A DNA stretch of 64,000 nucleotides from Bacillus sp. FJAT-27225 (GTDB lineage Bacteria; Bacillota; Bacilli; Bacillales; Cytobacillaceae): NCBI RefSeq assembly GCF_001685025.1, contig NZ_MAYU01000012.1, positions 620,001 to 684,000 of the forward strand, written 5' to 3'. Made by a program: the position numbers and the translations under genes. The notes under the pieces were generated by a model. That model ran no database searches and was not told the origin of the DNA. It was given only the letters and a program-made list of their open reading frames with translations. Of this stretch, positions 25,473 through 34,982 are shown one piece after another. Position 1 is the first letter of the stretch. Each line of letters opens with the position of its first letter.

Positions 25473-25512
25473 AAAGACTCTAATCCATAACTCATGGAAT
25501 AGAGTCTTTTAA
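25473..25512 (+). terminator. Terminator of the cyanophycin operon
   Basis: AAAGACTCTAATCCAT pairs with ATGGAATAGAGTCTTTT around a 5-base loop and runs into TTTTAATTT, 14 bases after the stop. Confidence 0.85.
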
Positions 25513-25661
25513 TTTCAAGTATGGCTGTCCAGAGAGGGTAAAATTATAATTCTATAAAGACCACATTGTTGAATCCTTTTTTTACTATTTTTGATTCAAT
25601 GGCAGAAACAATGGGAGGCTGATCAATTAGGTGCCTTCACTATCAGGTATCTCCCTCTAGT

Positions 25662-26930
25662 TTACCCTATTGCCATTTCTTCTTTCCGATTAAATTCTTT
25701 ACTTTCCAAGTTCACTTTTTCAGGTTTAACAACGAATATACTAATTAAAGTCGCAATCGCGAACAAAGCCATAACGACATATAACACCATGTCATAGGAT
25801 TGTGTTTTTTCCAGAACAAATGCACTGAGCTGATTGCCTGTCAGTCCTGCCCAAGCCCAGGCAGATAACGCTAATCCATGCACAGTTGAAATACTATTTA
25901 AACCAAAGCGGTCGGACAGTAGTGGCGGCAAAGATGAAAATCCGCCACCGTAACCAGCATTGACAATACAAAGCAAGGCAATAATCAGGATTGCAATAGA
26001 ATTATTCATACCATCAAATACAACGGTTAAAAGAATAGCTGCAATGGAGGAGATAAAAATAATCTTATAGATGGAGTTACGATCATTTAATCGATCACCC
26101 CATGAAGAGAAAACGATCCGTCCGCCCGCATTGAAAACAGCTGTTAACGAACTGACCAACCCAATCGCCCCAAATCCAATGAATGCCAGAATGCCTTTTT
26201 CTTGTGAAATTAAAGCTAATCCACATGTAATATTAATATAGAACATCAACCAAATACCGATAAATGTTTTATTTGTTAACACTTTTCCATAACTAAAGTT
26301 TTGCATATGTACACTTTCTTCCTCATGTCCGGCTGGTTTCTTTAATGCCAAGTGCCCAGCAACCATCATGACTAAATAGATACCCGCCAAAACATAAAAC
26401 ATCGTATAGATATTTGCGGGATTTACTAGTATTCCTTCATTGTTTCTTTCTCCTAACAACTTTTCCATTAAAGGACTTGCAATGACCTTCGCCAAGCCAA
26501 AGCCTGCAACAGCAAGGCCTGTCGCTAACCCTTTTTGCTCCTTAAACCAGAGCATTAATGTTTTTACTGGTGTTAAATAACCAATTCCAAGCCCAATACC
26601 CATAACAATTCCATATGAAAGATAAATACCAATCAATGACTTTTGATAAATAAAGAAACCTGTTCCTGCCATCCCGACAACAAAAAAGATCGCAGCAAGC
26701 AGGGATGACTTATGAATGTCCTTTTCGACAAATTTCCCGCCAAAAGCTGCAGACATTCCAAGAACAAAAATGGCTATACTAAATGCCCATTCCACTTCCC
26801 CTACTGGTTTCCCAATGTAAGAGGCAATATCGCCCTTAAACAATGACCAACAGTAAACTGTTCCAATACTGCAGTGAATCAATAAAGCTGGAAGTACAGC
26901 GCGAATCCACTTATTTTCAAACTTGTCCAT
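25662..26930 (-). CDS. OFA-family MFS transporter (oxalate/formate antiporter-like)
   Basis: 422 residues, 12 helices, with OFA features: HCSIGTVYCWSLFKGDI at the N-terminus, YGIVMGIGLGIGYLTPVKTLMLWFKEQKGLATGLAVAGFGLAK between helices 4 and 5, and NAGYGGGFSSLPPLLSDRFG in the second half. ATG preceded by GGAGGGG. Monocistronic and convergent with the cyanophycin operon. OFA proteins exchange organic anions, but many Bacillus members have unknown substrates; the name describes the family only. Confidence 0.85.
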   Translation of the reverse strand: MDKFENKWIRAVLPALLIHCSIGTVYCWSLFKGDIASYIGKPVGEVEWAFSIAIFVLGMSAAFGGKFVEKDIHKSSLLAAIFFVVGMAGTGFFIYQKSLIGIYLSYGIVMGIGLGIGYLTPVKTLMLWFKEQKGLATGLAVAGFGLAKVIASPLMEKLLGERNNEGILVNPANIYTMFYVLAGIYLVMMVAGHLALKKPAGHEEESVHMQNFSYGKVLTNKTFIGIWLMFYINITCGLALISQEKGILAFIGFGAIGLVSSLTAVFNAGGRIVFSSWGDRLNDRNSIYKIIFISSIAAILLTVVFDGMNNSIAILIIALLCIVNAGYGGGFSSLPPLLSDRFGLNSISTVHGLALSAWAWAGLTGNQLSAFVLEKTQSYDMVLYVVMALFAIATLISIFVVKPEKVNLESKEFNRKEEMAIG

Positions 26931-27169
26931 ATACTAACCCCTCCGTTTTAACTTAACCTGAATTACGAACGTTAAAACCAATCTATAAAGTTTTAGTTCG
27001 ATTTTAAACCAAATAAATATGTTATTCGAATTAATTTTTAGGTAATGTTTAAGTATTCACGAACGATTATATATCATCTTTGCGCATAAATAAATAGTAA
27101 ATGTTATATTTAGATAATTACTTTCTTCCTTTCAACAAAAAAACTAAATAAAATCACCTCAATTTTTAA
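26931..27169. other. AT-rich intergenic stretch, no gene seen
   Basis: About 240 bases (395 to the next gene) with very low GC. It must hold the promoter of the OFA gene, but no hexamer pair was convincing. Repeated GAACG/CGAAC and TTCGA words near 26965-27070 could be regulator half-sites; nothing firm. Confidence 0.4.
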
Positions 27170-27209
27170 TAAAAAAAACAGCCTAATCATATTGACACTA
27201 GACTGTTTC
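27170..27209 (-). terminator. Terminator of the dipeptide-transport operon
   Basis: Minus strand AAACAGTCTA pairs (one G-U) with TAGGCTGTTT, followed by TTTTT. It lies about 115 bases after the last stop codon of the operon. Confidence 0.7.
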
Positions 27210-27325
27210 CAGGTGGTTTATTTACTTACGGACCAACTCATCACAACGTAATTAAACGAGGTTTTTGTTTTAAAGCTAAGGGGGAGAGATAAATCTCCAC
27301 CACACCTATTTTTGTTCAATTAGAT

Positions 27326-27745
27326 TTAAACCAATTCAATTTGAAGAACTGAATTTCCGTTTACTTCTTCCTCTTGGATGGTCCAATTTTTAGATAGAAG
27401 ACTTGTTAATTGTTTACGTTCTTCCGGATGAAGATGTAATCCTCGAATTCCTCTTTCCGTTGTTTGATAATCTACCTCATCAACTTTATTAAATTTTAAT
27501 TTCAATAAATTTTTCAAACCATTAAAAGTCACGAATTTCACTTGATATCCATCTTCAACAATCGTTTGAAAGGCAGCAGGATCCTTCTCCCTTAAGCTTA
27601 GCAAATTAGTAAAATCAAAAGATTCATGTATATGATTCCAAGCTTTACTATCCTTTGCTTCTAGTAATTCTTGATTCGTTACACCCTTACTTTTTAGCGT
27701 TTCGATCATATATGCATCCATTAAAGAAATCTTTTGCAGCTCCAT
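27326..27745 (-). CDS. Hypothetical protein at the end of the dipeptide ABC operon
   Basis: 139 residues from the ATG at 27745 (AAAGGAG, 8-base spacer; an ATG seven codons earlier lacks one). Soluble, mixed alpha/beta by appearance, with no Cys pair, signal or membrane segment. The text IRGLHLHPEERKQLTSLLSKNWTIQEEEVNGNSVLQIELV at its end may form a small beta domain. It follows the OppF-type ATPase gene by 13 bases, so it is co-expressed with the importer. No family recognised. Confidence 0.7.
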   Translation of the reverse strand: MELQKISLMDAYMIETLKSKGVTNQELLEAKDSKAWNHIHESFDFTNLLSLREKDPAAFQTIVEDGYQVKFVTFNGLKNLLKLKFNKVDEVDYQTTERGIRGLHLHPEERKQLTSLLSKNWTIQEEEVNGNSVLQIELV

Positions 27746-27758
27746 ACATTTTCTCCTT

Positions 27759-28760
27759 TCACTCACGGGCTAACTCCTCTTGCTTGTTTTCGATTGGATA
27801 AAAACAGGACACAAAGTGGCCGGTCGAATTCTTTTCATCTAAACCAGGTACATTTTCTTTACAAAAGTCCGTAGCCAATGGACATCTTGTATGAAAGACA
27901 CATCCGCTTGGAGGATTCGATGGAGATGGCAATTCCCCTTTTAAAATAATACGCTCCCGCTTTTTTTCCTCGGCAGGGTATGGCAGTGGGATAGCGGACA
28001 GTAATGCGTTTGTATATGGATGACGGGCATTCTTATACAAGGATTCGCTATCTGACATTTCCATCATCTTGCCCAGATACATCACACCGACTTTATCTGA
28101 AATATGTCTAATCACCGATAAATCGTGAGCAATAAATAGATAGGTTAGACCTAATTCCGCCTGCAGATCTTCCAGCAGATTAATGACTTGTGCCTGAACG
28201 GACACATCTAGTGCACTCACTGGTTCATCTAATACAATTAATTTTGGATTTAGCGCCAGGGCGCGAGCGATTCCAATCCTTTGGCGCTGTCCCCCGGAAA
28301 ATTGATGCGGCAATTTGTTATAGTCATCTGGTTTTAACCCTACTAATTCCATTAATTCCTGTACACGTTTTTTTAGATTAGTTGTTAGATTGTACGCTTT
28401 TAAAGGCGCAGCAATAATGTCTCCCGCCTTCATCCTGGGATTAAGGCTTGTATATGGGTCCTGATAGACCATCTGGATATGCCGCCTTAGCTGGTGCAAT
28501 TCTTTTGCATTATAGTTTAAAACACTTTCCCCTTCGAATAAAACATCACCAGAAGTTGGTTTTAATAAGCCAACGATGGTACGGGCAAGTGTACTTTTCC
28601 CACACCCCGATTCACCAACTATTCCTAAGGTTTCCCCTTTATTCAAAGTAAAACTTACGCCATTCACTGCTTTTACATAGTTTGTTGTTCTTTGAAAAAC
28701 TCCTTGCTTCATAGGAAAGTGCATCTTCAAATCACGTACTTCCAATAAAGGTTCAGACAT
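27759..28760 (-). CDS. Oligopeptide/dipeptide ABC transporter ATP-binding protein, OppF/DppF type
   Basis: 333 residues with Walker A GESGCGKST (about 50), signature SGGQRQRIGIARAL (about 157), Walker B LIVLDEPVSALD and H-loop in IAHDL. The C-terminal oligo_HPY domain holds CVFHTRCPLATDFC, the Cys-rich segment of this subfamily. It overlaps the OppD-type gene by 8 bases, as expected for the heterodimeric ATPase pair energising the two permeases. Confidence 0.95.
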   Translation of the reverse strand: MSEPLLEVRDLKMHFPMKQGVFQRTTNYVKAVNGVSFTLNKGETLGIVGESGCGKSTLARTIVGLLKPTSGDVLFEGESVLNYNAKELHQLRRHIQMVYQDPYTSLNPRMKAGDIIAAPLKAYNLTTNLKKRVQELMELVGLKPDDYNKLPHQFSGGQRQRIGIARALALNPKLIVLDEPVSALDVSVQAQVINLLEDLQAELGLTYLFIAHDLSVIRHISDKVGVMYLGKMMEMSDSESLYKNARHPYTNALLSAIPLPYPAEEKKRERIILKGELPSPSNPPSGCVFHTRCPLATDFCKENVPGLDEKNSTGHFVSCFYPIENKQEELARE

Positions 28761-29778
28761 GTTCCAGCCCCCTTTCCTGCTGTATCTTTTCTATACGTGT
28801 TTTCGCTTGTTGGAACTCCTCTTCAGATAAAATGCATGCTGCAGAGTGGCCAGCTGATCGTTCCGTTAATTGGGGATCAATCATTTTACATTGTTCCGTT
28901 GCGAAAGGGCAGCGCGGATGAAAATTACACCCACTTGGCGGATGAATTAAATTTGGGGGCTGCCCCTCTATATTAAGCAGACGTCCACGAGATTCAGAAT
29001 CGATACGCGGCAGCGATCTAAGCAAAGACCATGTATAAGGCATGGAAGTGTGAAAGAAAATATCTTTCACATTCCCCTTTTCTACAATTCTTCCTGAATA
29101 CATAACAAGAACTTTCTCTGCCATTTGAGCAATGACACCCAAATCGTGAGAGATGATAATTATAGCCGTACCATACTTTTCTTGGATACTTTTCATAAGT
29201 TCCAATATTTGTGCTTGTATCGTAACATCCAGCGCTGTCGTCGGTTCATCTGCAATCAGTATTTTCGGGTTGCATGCAAGTGCAATCGCAATTAAGACAC
29301 GCTGGCGCATTCCACCTGAAAATTGATGCGGATAAGCATTCAACCTATTCTCCGGATCAGGAATGCCTACATCCGTTAATAGTTCAATCGCTCTCTGTCT
29401 CGCTTTTCTTTTTGGCATAGGATGGTGTGTCACTATCGCTTCCATCAATTGATCCCCTATTTTCAGTACGGGATTTAAACTGGACATTGGATCTTGGTAA
29501 ACCATTGCAATCTCATTGCCGCGTATTTTCCGAAGTTCTTTTTCATTTAATTGGAGCAAATTTCTTCCTTCAAACACTATTTCTCCTTGCGGGTAGAAGA
29601 TCGGGGGCTTAGGATTCAGCTGCATAATAGAATGAGCTAGAACACTTTTTCCACTTCCCGATTCACCTACTATGCCGATTGTTTCACCTGGTTTAATTGC
29701 AAAGGATACCCCATCAACTGCCTTTACTATCCCATCTGGCGTATCAATATAAGCCTTCAAATTGTTTACCTCAAGCAC
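28753..29778 (-). CDS. Oligopeptide/dipeptide ABC transporter ATP-binding protein, OppD/DppD type
   Basis: 341 residues from a GTG with GGGAGGG 7 bases upstream. Walker [10 protein letters not shown], signature [14 protein letters not shown], Walker [13 protein letters not shown], and the C-terminal oligo_HPY segment [14 protein letters not shown]. Partner ATPase of the following gene; 20 bases separate it from the DppC-type permease. Confidence 0.95.
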   Translation of the reverse strand: MLEVNNLKAYIDTPDGIVKAVDGVSFAIKPGETIGIVGESGSGKSVLAHSIMQLNPKPPIFYPQGEIVFEGRNLLQLNEKELRKIRGNEIAMVYQDPMSSLNPVLKIGDQLMEAIVTHHPMPKRKARQRAIELLTDVGIPDPENRLNAYPHQFSGGMRQRVLIAIALACNPKILIADEPTTALDVTIQAQILELMKSIQEKYGTAIIIISHDLGVIAQMAEKVLVMYSGRIVEKGNVKDIFFHTSMPYTWSLLRSLPRIDSESRGRLLNIEGQPPNLIHPPSGCNFHPRCPFATEQCKMIDPQLTERSAGHSAACILSEEEFQQAKTRIEKIQQERGLEHV

Positions 29779-29798
29779 CAGCTATCCCTCCCTTATAC

Positions 29799-30656
29799 TC
29801 ATGATGCATATTGTTGTTTCTGTTCGAACAGCCGTTTTTTTCGTTTCTTCTTCCCTTTGGCATAAGGGTCGAAGGCATCTCTAAGCCCATCTCCTAAAAT
29901 ATTTAATGCGAGGACTGTCATGACGATAAAAATACCAGGAAAAATTGAAAACCAAGGCGCCATTGTAATATAAATCTGTGCTTCTTGCAGCATGTTTCCC
30001 CATGTTGGTATCGATGGCTCAACGCCAACACCTAAGAAGCTTAGTGCTGCTTCTGCCAGGATCGATCTTGCAAAAATAAACGTTCCTTGCACAATAATCG
30101 GAGATAATACGTTAGGAAGAATGTATCTCGTTAAAATCACAGGATCCTTAACTCCCGAAGTTTTGGCAGCTTCAACATATTGAATATTCTTAACTTGAAG
30201 AACACTGGAGCGTACGACCCGTGTTATAACAGGCCAAAACGAAAACGTTAACGCGATAATAATATTCGTCACACTTCCGCCTAAAGCTGCGACAAGAGCG
30301 AGAGCTAATAGTAACGACGGAAAAGCGAGCATACCGTCAATAATCCGCATGATAATCGCATCTACTTTTTTGTAATATCCTGCGACAAGACCGGTTATTG
30401 TTCCTAATATCGTTGACAGCAGGGCAACTGTAAAACCGACAAATAAGGAAACCCTAGCAGCGATAATCGTTTGACCAAAGAGATCCCGGCCAAAATGATC
30501 CGTTCCAAACCAATTCTCCGATGATGGCGGCATTAATCGCAGACTTGAATCCATAACACTTGGAGATACAGGAAGCCACCATGCAGCTGTTATGGTTGCT
30601 AAACATAATAAAATTAAAAAGACAAAAGGAATAAGATTTCGTTTTCTTCTTAACAT
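29799..30656 (-). CDS. Dipeptide ABC transporter permease, DppC type
   Basis: 285 residues, six helices, N-terminal OppC_N-like segment ending in NWFGTDHFGRDLFGQTI, EAA loop VEAAKTSGVKDPVILTRYILPNVLSPI. RBS AAGGAGG. The C-terminus is unusually basic (KGKKKRKKRLFEQKQQ). It forms the channel with the DppB-type protein encoded 24 bases upstream. Confidence 0.94.
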   Translation of the reverse strand: MLRRKRNLIPFVFLILLCLATITAAWWLPVSPSVMDSSLRLMPPSSENWFGTDHFGRDLFGQTIIAARVSLFVGFTVALLSTILGTITGLVAGYYKKVDAIIMRIIDGMLAFPSLLLALALVAALGGSVTNIIIALTFSFWPVITRVVRSSVLQVKNIQYVEAAKTSGVKDPVILTRYILPNVLSPIIVQGTFIFARSILAEAALSFLGVGVEPSIPTWGNMLQEAQIYITMAPWFSIFPGIFIVMTVLALNILGDGLRDAFDPYAKGKKKRKKRLFEQKQQYAS

Positions 30657-30680
30657 GAGGGCACCTCCTTTTTGACTGAA

Positions 30681-31625
30681 TCAATCATAGCGAATTCTTG
30701 GATCTAAAAAGGCATATAACAGGTCGACAATTAAATTAACGAGTACGTAAACAATGGCAATGAATAATACGACACCTTGTATCACCGGATAATCCCTGCG
30801 ATGAATCGAATCAATTAATAACTGCCCAATACCAGGAATCGTAAAAATCGTTTCAGCAATCACTGTTCCCCCGAGAAGGCCAGCCACTGTCAGGCCTATT
30901 ACGGTTGTTGTTGGGATAAGCGCATTGGATAACACATGCTTTATTAGCACAGTACTTTCTTTCACACCTTTTCCTCGCGCTGTTTTCGTATAATCTTGAT
31001 TCATCGATTCAAGCATACTATCCCGAAGCATCCGGGCAATTAGGCCAATTTCCACCGTGGCCAGAACAATCCCTGGCAAAAGTAAATGATGCAGCCAATT
31101 CCATATTCCATCGGCAATTGGTACGTATCCAGCTACTGGGAAAATAGGTATGGTAACACCAAAGCCAAGAACCAACAGTAACGCTAACCAAAACTCAGGA
31201 ATAGAAGTCCCTAGCAGGGAACCAGATAAAAACAAAGGGTCCATTACTGTATTGCGCTTCCATACAATAAAAATAGCCGTTGGTATCGCAATAATCAGAG
31301 TTAATACCATCGATACAATCATTAAACTAAATGTCGGGCCAATTCGTTCTGCAATAATTTCAGATACCGGCTGTTCAGAATAGATCGATTGTCCTAAGGC
31401 ACCTGTCAAGATACTCCCTAACCAGTCAAAGTATTGAACAACTTTTGGTTTATCCAGCCCTAATTGTTGTTCCAATTGTTCGACAGCCTCAGGAGAACTA
31501 TCTTCTCCTAATATAAGGAAAGCAGGGTTGCCTGGCGTTAGGTGAATAATCATAAATACAATGATACTAACTATGAATAGAACAGGAATGATAGCGTAAA
31601 GTCTTCGTATCGTATAATGCAACAC
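30681..31625 (-). CDS. Dipeptide ABC transporter permease, DppB type
   Basis: 314 residues from a GTG (AGGAGGGA, 6-base spacer). Starts with RRLYAIIPVLFIVSIIVFMIIHLTPGNPA, typical of DppB/OppB; the EAA loop is KTARGKGVKESTVLIKHVLSNALIP. Six membrane helices. It is separated from the binding-protein gene by a hairpin with a short T run. Confidence 0.94.
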   Translation of the reverse strand: MLHYTIRRLYAIIPVLFIVSIIVFMIIHLTPGNPAFLILGEDSSPEAVEQLEQQLGLDKPKVVQYFDWLGSILTGALGQSIYSEQPVSEIIAERIGPTFSLMIVSMVLTLIIAIPTAIFIVWKRNTVMDPLFLSGSLLGTSIPEFWLALLLVLGFGVTIPIFPVAGYVPIADGIWNWLHHLLLPGIVLATVEIGLIARMLRDSMLESMNQDYTKTARGKGVKESTVLIKHVLSNALIPTTTVIGLTVAGLLGGTVIAETIFTIPGIGQLLIDSIHRRDYPVIQGVVLFIAIVYVLVNLIVDLLYAFLDPRIRYD

Positions 31626-31654
31626 CCTTATTCCCTCCTTTATGTTCGTCTACT

Positions 31655-31704
31655 AAATAAAACGAGGGAGCCAGTGTCATAGAAAACTGACATGACTCCC
31701 TCTA
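31655..31704 (-). terminator. Leaky terminator between binding protein and permease genes
   Basis: Minus strand GAGGGAGTCATGTCAG pairs imperfectly with TGACACTGGCTCCCTC and is followed by GTTTTATTT. It is immediately after the binding-protein stop and would raise its expression over the permeases. Confidence 0.7.
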
Positions 31705-31711
31705 TTTGTCA

Positions 31712-33310
31712 TTACTTCTTCCAAGTATTCCAGAATCGCGGACCAATCCAGGCATCGTATTCTTGGATTTCGTCACTCATTATATCTAATGTCGTTTCAT
31801 TTGCTATTTTTAAGAAAGGAAGCTCCTCCGATACGGTTTTGTTCATTTCTGCTAATACTTTTTGCCTTTCTTCAGAAGACGCTGCCAAAGCCCATTGATC
31901 CATCAATTCTGCCCAGCGCTCGCTGTTATACCAGCCACTGCTGTTCTTATCGAGAACAAGGAATCCCAACTCATTTGGTGAAAATCTGGTTGAATACCCA
32001 ATCGTAACGATATCCCAACTTCCAGGATTCTGCCATTTCTCTAAATACGTTGCCCATTCATATGGCTCGAGTTTGACTTTAAATCCAACCGCTTCAAGCT
32101 GTTGTTCCGCCATTTGAGAAATACGTTTATATCCTTCATTATTGTTGGAATACATAATGGTAATAGTTTCACCATTATAATCCGATTCTTCCAGAAGTTT
32201 TTTTGCTTTATCCTTATCATGCACCAAGTAGGAATCTGTTCCTTCGGCATTATATAATTCCGTTTGCGTTGGATCAAACAGTGCTCCGTCCATCTTGTAG
32301 AATTCTTTATTCCCGTAAGTAGATTTTGCAATTTCCTCTTTATCCAAAGCATATTGTAAAGCTTGGCGAACTTTCAAATCATCAAACGGCGGCTCTGATT
32401 TATCCGGAATAAGCATTGAATACCCATTGATATACGTCACTGCATTTGTATTTGGTGTATTTTCAATGACTTCGTATAAATCTGTTGGAATGGCTTGAGC
32501 ATAATCATATAAATCAGTTTTTAAACCATTCAATTTCACTTGTGGATCCTTTACAATTAAGAAGTTGATTTGATCAAGGTTCGCTTCTTTTTTTCCTGTA
32601 AGTCCGCCCCAATCTGTTTCTTCACGCTGGGAGTAATCATCGAACTTCTTAATCACAATTTGCTTGCCGCGTTCCCATTTTTCAAATTTATATGGACCCG
32701 TTCCAATTAGCTGTGCCGGAACTAAAGGCTTTTCCCCTGCTTCTTCTGCAATTTCCTTTGGTATAATAACTAACCCTGTTTTAGGTGCAGCCATATCATC
32801 AAGAAAACCGTTATATACTTCATTTAAATTAATTTCTACTGTCAATTCATCCAATGCTTTTACTTCTTCAATGAATTTACCTGCAGTTTTACCAACAGAA
32901 GATACAAGCTTCCATCTTTCAAGGGATGCTACTACATCTTCTGCCGCAACAGTTGTACCATCATGAAAATTCACACCTTCTCTAATCTTTATGGTGTAAA
33001 CCTTTTGATCATCTGAAACGCTATAATCTTCAGCTATCATCGGTTTAACAGCATAATCTTTATCAAGAGCCACTAATGTTTCAAAAATATGCCATGCAAT
33101 GTCTCTTGTCGGACTTGAAGCATTTGACATGAGGTCCAATGTATCTGGCTCACTGTTATAAGCAACATCGACTATTCCGCCAGTTTGTTTTTCTCCAGCT
33201 TTCTTATTTGCTTCTCCAGACTTACCGGATTGGCTGTCATTACCACAAGCCGCCAAAATAAGTGACAATATGAAAATAGTAAATAGGGGTAAAGCACGTT
33301 TTAAACGCAT
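31712..33310 (-). CDS. Dipeptide/oligopeptide-binding lipoprotein (SBP_bac_5 family)
   Basis: 532 residues. Lipoprotein signal MRLKRALPLFTIFILSLILAACGN with lipobox LAAC (Cys22). Family 5 binding-protein pattern: VDVAYNSEPDTLDLMSNA, YTIKIREGVNFHDGTTVAAEDVVASLERW, GTGPYKFEKWERGKQI, DDLKVRQALQYALDKEEIAKSTY. RBS GAGGAGAG. The M20 hydrolase gene lies 18 bases upstream, so the imported substrate may be an N-acyl amino acid or a peptide that this enzyme processes. Confidence 0.94.
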   Translation of the reverse strand: MRLKRALPLFTIFILSLILAACGNDSQSGKSGEANKKAGEKQTGGIVDVAYNSEPDTLDLMSNASSPTRDIAWHIFETLVALDKDYAVKPMIAEDYSVSDDQKVYTIKIREGVNFHDGTTVAAEDVVASLERWKLVSSVGKTAGKFIEEVKALDELTVEINLNEVYNGFLDDMAAPKTGLVIIPKEIAEEAGEKPLVPAQLIGTGPYKFEKWERGKQIVIKKFDDYSQREETDWGGLTGKKEANLDQINFLIVKDPQVKLNGLKTDLYDYAQAIPTDLYEVIENTPNTNAVTYINGYSMLIPDKSEPPFDDLKVRQALQYALDKEEIAKSTYGNKEFYKMDGALFDPTQTELYNAEGTDSYLVHDKDKAKKLLEESDYNGETITIMYSNNNEGYKRISQMAEQQLEAVGFKVKLEPYEWATYLEKWQNPGSWDIVTIGYSTRFSPNELGFLVLDKNSSGWYNSERWAELMDQWALAASSEERQKVLAEMNKTVSEELPFLKIANETTLDIMSDEIQEYDAWIGPRFWNTWKK

Positions 33311-33328
33311 TCTGATCTCTCCTCGCAG

Positions 33329-34519
33329 TTAGTCAACTAAATAGTGTAAAGCAATTTTTATAAATGTCTTTTCAATATTAAGCAAAGCTCTCTCATCAAT
33401 ATCAAATTTTGGATGATGGTGAGGATAATGAGTGCTTTCGCTTTCATTTCTAGATCCTACTTTGAAAAAAGTTCCCGGTTTTTCTTTTAAAAAGTAGGCA
33501 AAGTCTTCTGCACCCATTGATGGCTCCAACTCAACAACCGCTTCCTCATTAAATATCTCTTTCACTAACCGTCCTACGGTTACTGTCTCTTCATGATGAT
33601 TAAATAAGGATGGGTAGCCTCGTAGAAAGTCAATCTCATAGTTTGCGTGATTTGCACTTGTTATTCCTTTCACAATGGAGTGTATTTCAGTTTCAATTAA
33701 ATCGCGTACATCCTCATCAAAGGTTCTTACCGTTCCTTCAATTTTAGCTTCATCTGGAATGACATTAAATGCAGCGCCTGCCTGGAATACACCCAATGTA
33801 ACAACAGCAGGTTTCAAGGGGTTTACTCTGCGGCTTACAATTTTTTGCAGGGATTGAACAATCTCACTGCCAATAACAATGGGATCTATCGATTCATTCG
33901 GCCTGGCACCATGTCCCCCATGTCCTTTAACCGTTATCTTAAACTTATCAACTGCCGCCATTTTATATCCACTGCCAACAGCGACTTGACCTAATGGGAT
34001 ATCCGATGCGAGATGCGCACCAAACACATAATCCACTTCATCGAGAATTCCCTCTTCAATCATATATTTTGCTCCTCCCGGCGGCTTCTCCTCAGCCGGT
34101 TGGAAAACAAAGAGAATTTTCCCCTTTAGTCGGTCCTTATATCTGCTTAGCAATTGTGCAGTCCCAAGAAGTGCTGCTGTATGGCCATCATGCCCACAAG
34201 CATGCATCACACCTGGATTAACAGATGCATATGGCGCATCATTTGCTTCATAGATAGGCAGAGCATCAAAATCCGCACGTAAAGCAATAGTCTTGCCTGG
34301 CTCTTTTCCCTCCAATTCCGCCACAATCCCATGACCGCCAATTTGTTTTTTCACAGGAAGCCCAAAGCTTCTCAATTTTTCTTCTATAAAGATTGCCGTG
34401 TTTTTTTCTTCAAAGGATAACTCTGGATGTTTATGTAAATGTCTACGCCAATTCTGAACATCTGAAAATTGCGCATCCACTTCATCAAAAATAGATGAAA
34501 AACCGTTAACTTGAGGCAC
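33329..34519 (-). CDS. M20-family amidohydrolase (N-acyl amino acid or hippurate hydrolase type)
   Basis: 396 residues from the GTG at 34519, preferred because GGGGGAT lies 6 bases upstream; a GTG five codons earlier (34534) has no RBS. Metal-binding motifs: HACGHDGHTAALLG (about residue 104), AEEKPPGGAKYMIEEG, the lid-domain GHGGHGARPNESIDP and C-terminal SMGAEDFAYFLKEKPG. These define the M20D aminoacylase/hippurate hydrolase group. It is cytoplasmic (no signal) and leads the operon with the dipeptide importer, so it likely hydrolyses what the transporter brings in. Confidence 0.92.
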   Translation of the reverse strand: MPQVNGFSSIFDEVDAQFSDVQNWRRHLHKHPELSFEEKNTAIFIEEKLRSFGLPVKKQIGGHGIVAELEGKEPGKTIALRADFDALPIYEANDAPYASVNPGVMHACGHDGHTAALLGTAQLLSRYKDRLKGKILFVFQPAEEKPPGGAKYMIEEGILDEVDYVFGAHLASDIPLGQVAVGSGYKMAAVDKFKITVKGHGGHGARPNESIDPIVIGSEIVQSLQKIVSRRVNPLKPAVVTLGVFQAGAAFNVIPDEAKIEGTVRTFDEDVRDLIETEIHSIVKGITSANHANYEIDFLRGYPSLFNHHEETVTVGRLVKEIFNEEAVVELEPSMGAEDFAYFLKEKPGTFFKVGSRNESESTHYPHHHPKFDIDERALLNIEKTFIKIALHYLVD

Positions 34520-34587
34520 TATTAAATCCCCCACATTCTTTAAATTATGTTCGGAAAATATAATGAGTTTACAAAATTTATAAAGTA

Positions 34588-34616
34588 ATATTACCCCTAT
34601 TATTCCTACAGGTCAA
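34588..34616 (-). promoter_or_regulatory. SigA promoter of the M20/dipeptide operon
   Basis: Minus-strand TTGACC (34616-34611), spacer of exactly 17 bases, TAATAT (34593-34588). It is about 55-70 bases before the M20 start. Confidence 0.8.
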
Positions 34617-34681
34617 CTCGGTTTAGTATAGGAGCATTATAAATTATTAAATACTACCAGTAAAGCGAAACATTTCCTACT

Positions 34682-34706
34682 CCTCATTTACCTATGATAT
34701 GGTTCA
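34682..34706. repeat. Dispersed repeat, copy 1 (CTCATTTACYTATGATAnGGTTCA)
   Basis: CCTCATTTACCTATGATATGGTTCATCG. Related copies lie near 44022, 46021 and 47515, all between genes. Degenerate but clearly the same motif. Confidence 0.55.
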
Positions 34707-34845
34707 TCGCATCATGTTCAATTAGCTAATCGCAATTTCACCTTATGAAACTCTTCAGGATACTTTGAGCAAAAATGCACAAGAAATTATACTGGGAGAA
34801 GACATTTGGCTCTTTAAGCTGAAGGCAAGAAGGTCCCCCAAAACT

Positions 34846-34982
34846 TAGTTCGTGGATTAATTGGCGGCTGGCATGTAGCAAAAACTCCACCAACACCTAG
34901 TTCGTGGATTAATTGACAGCTGGCATGTAGCAAAAACTCCACCAACACTTTGTTCGTGGATTAATTGGCAGCTGGCATGTAG
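34846..34982. repeat. 52-bp tandem repeat, 2.6 units
   Basis: Units start at 34846, 34898 and 34950 (exact 52-bp period), e.g. TTCGTGGATTAATTGG, then GCTGGCATGTAGCAAAAA, then CTCCACCAACACC. The copies differ at only a few bases. Open frames on the minus strand here are only translations of the repeat. Another array with the same period lies at 61293. The surrounding 34617-35356 stretch holds no gene I can support. Confidence 0.8.

Noticed and set aside
34846-34982. CRISPR array
   Set aside because: The units are directly contiguous 52-bp tandem copies without variable spacers, and no cas gene is present; the same holds for 61293-61465.
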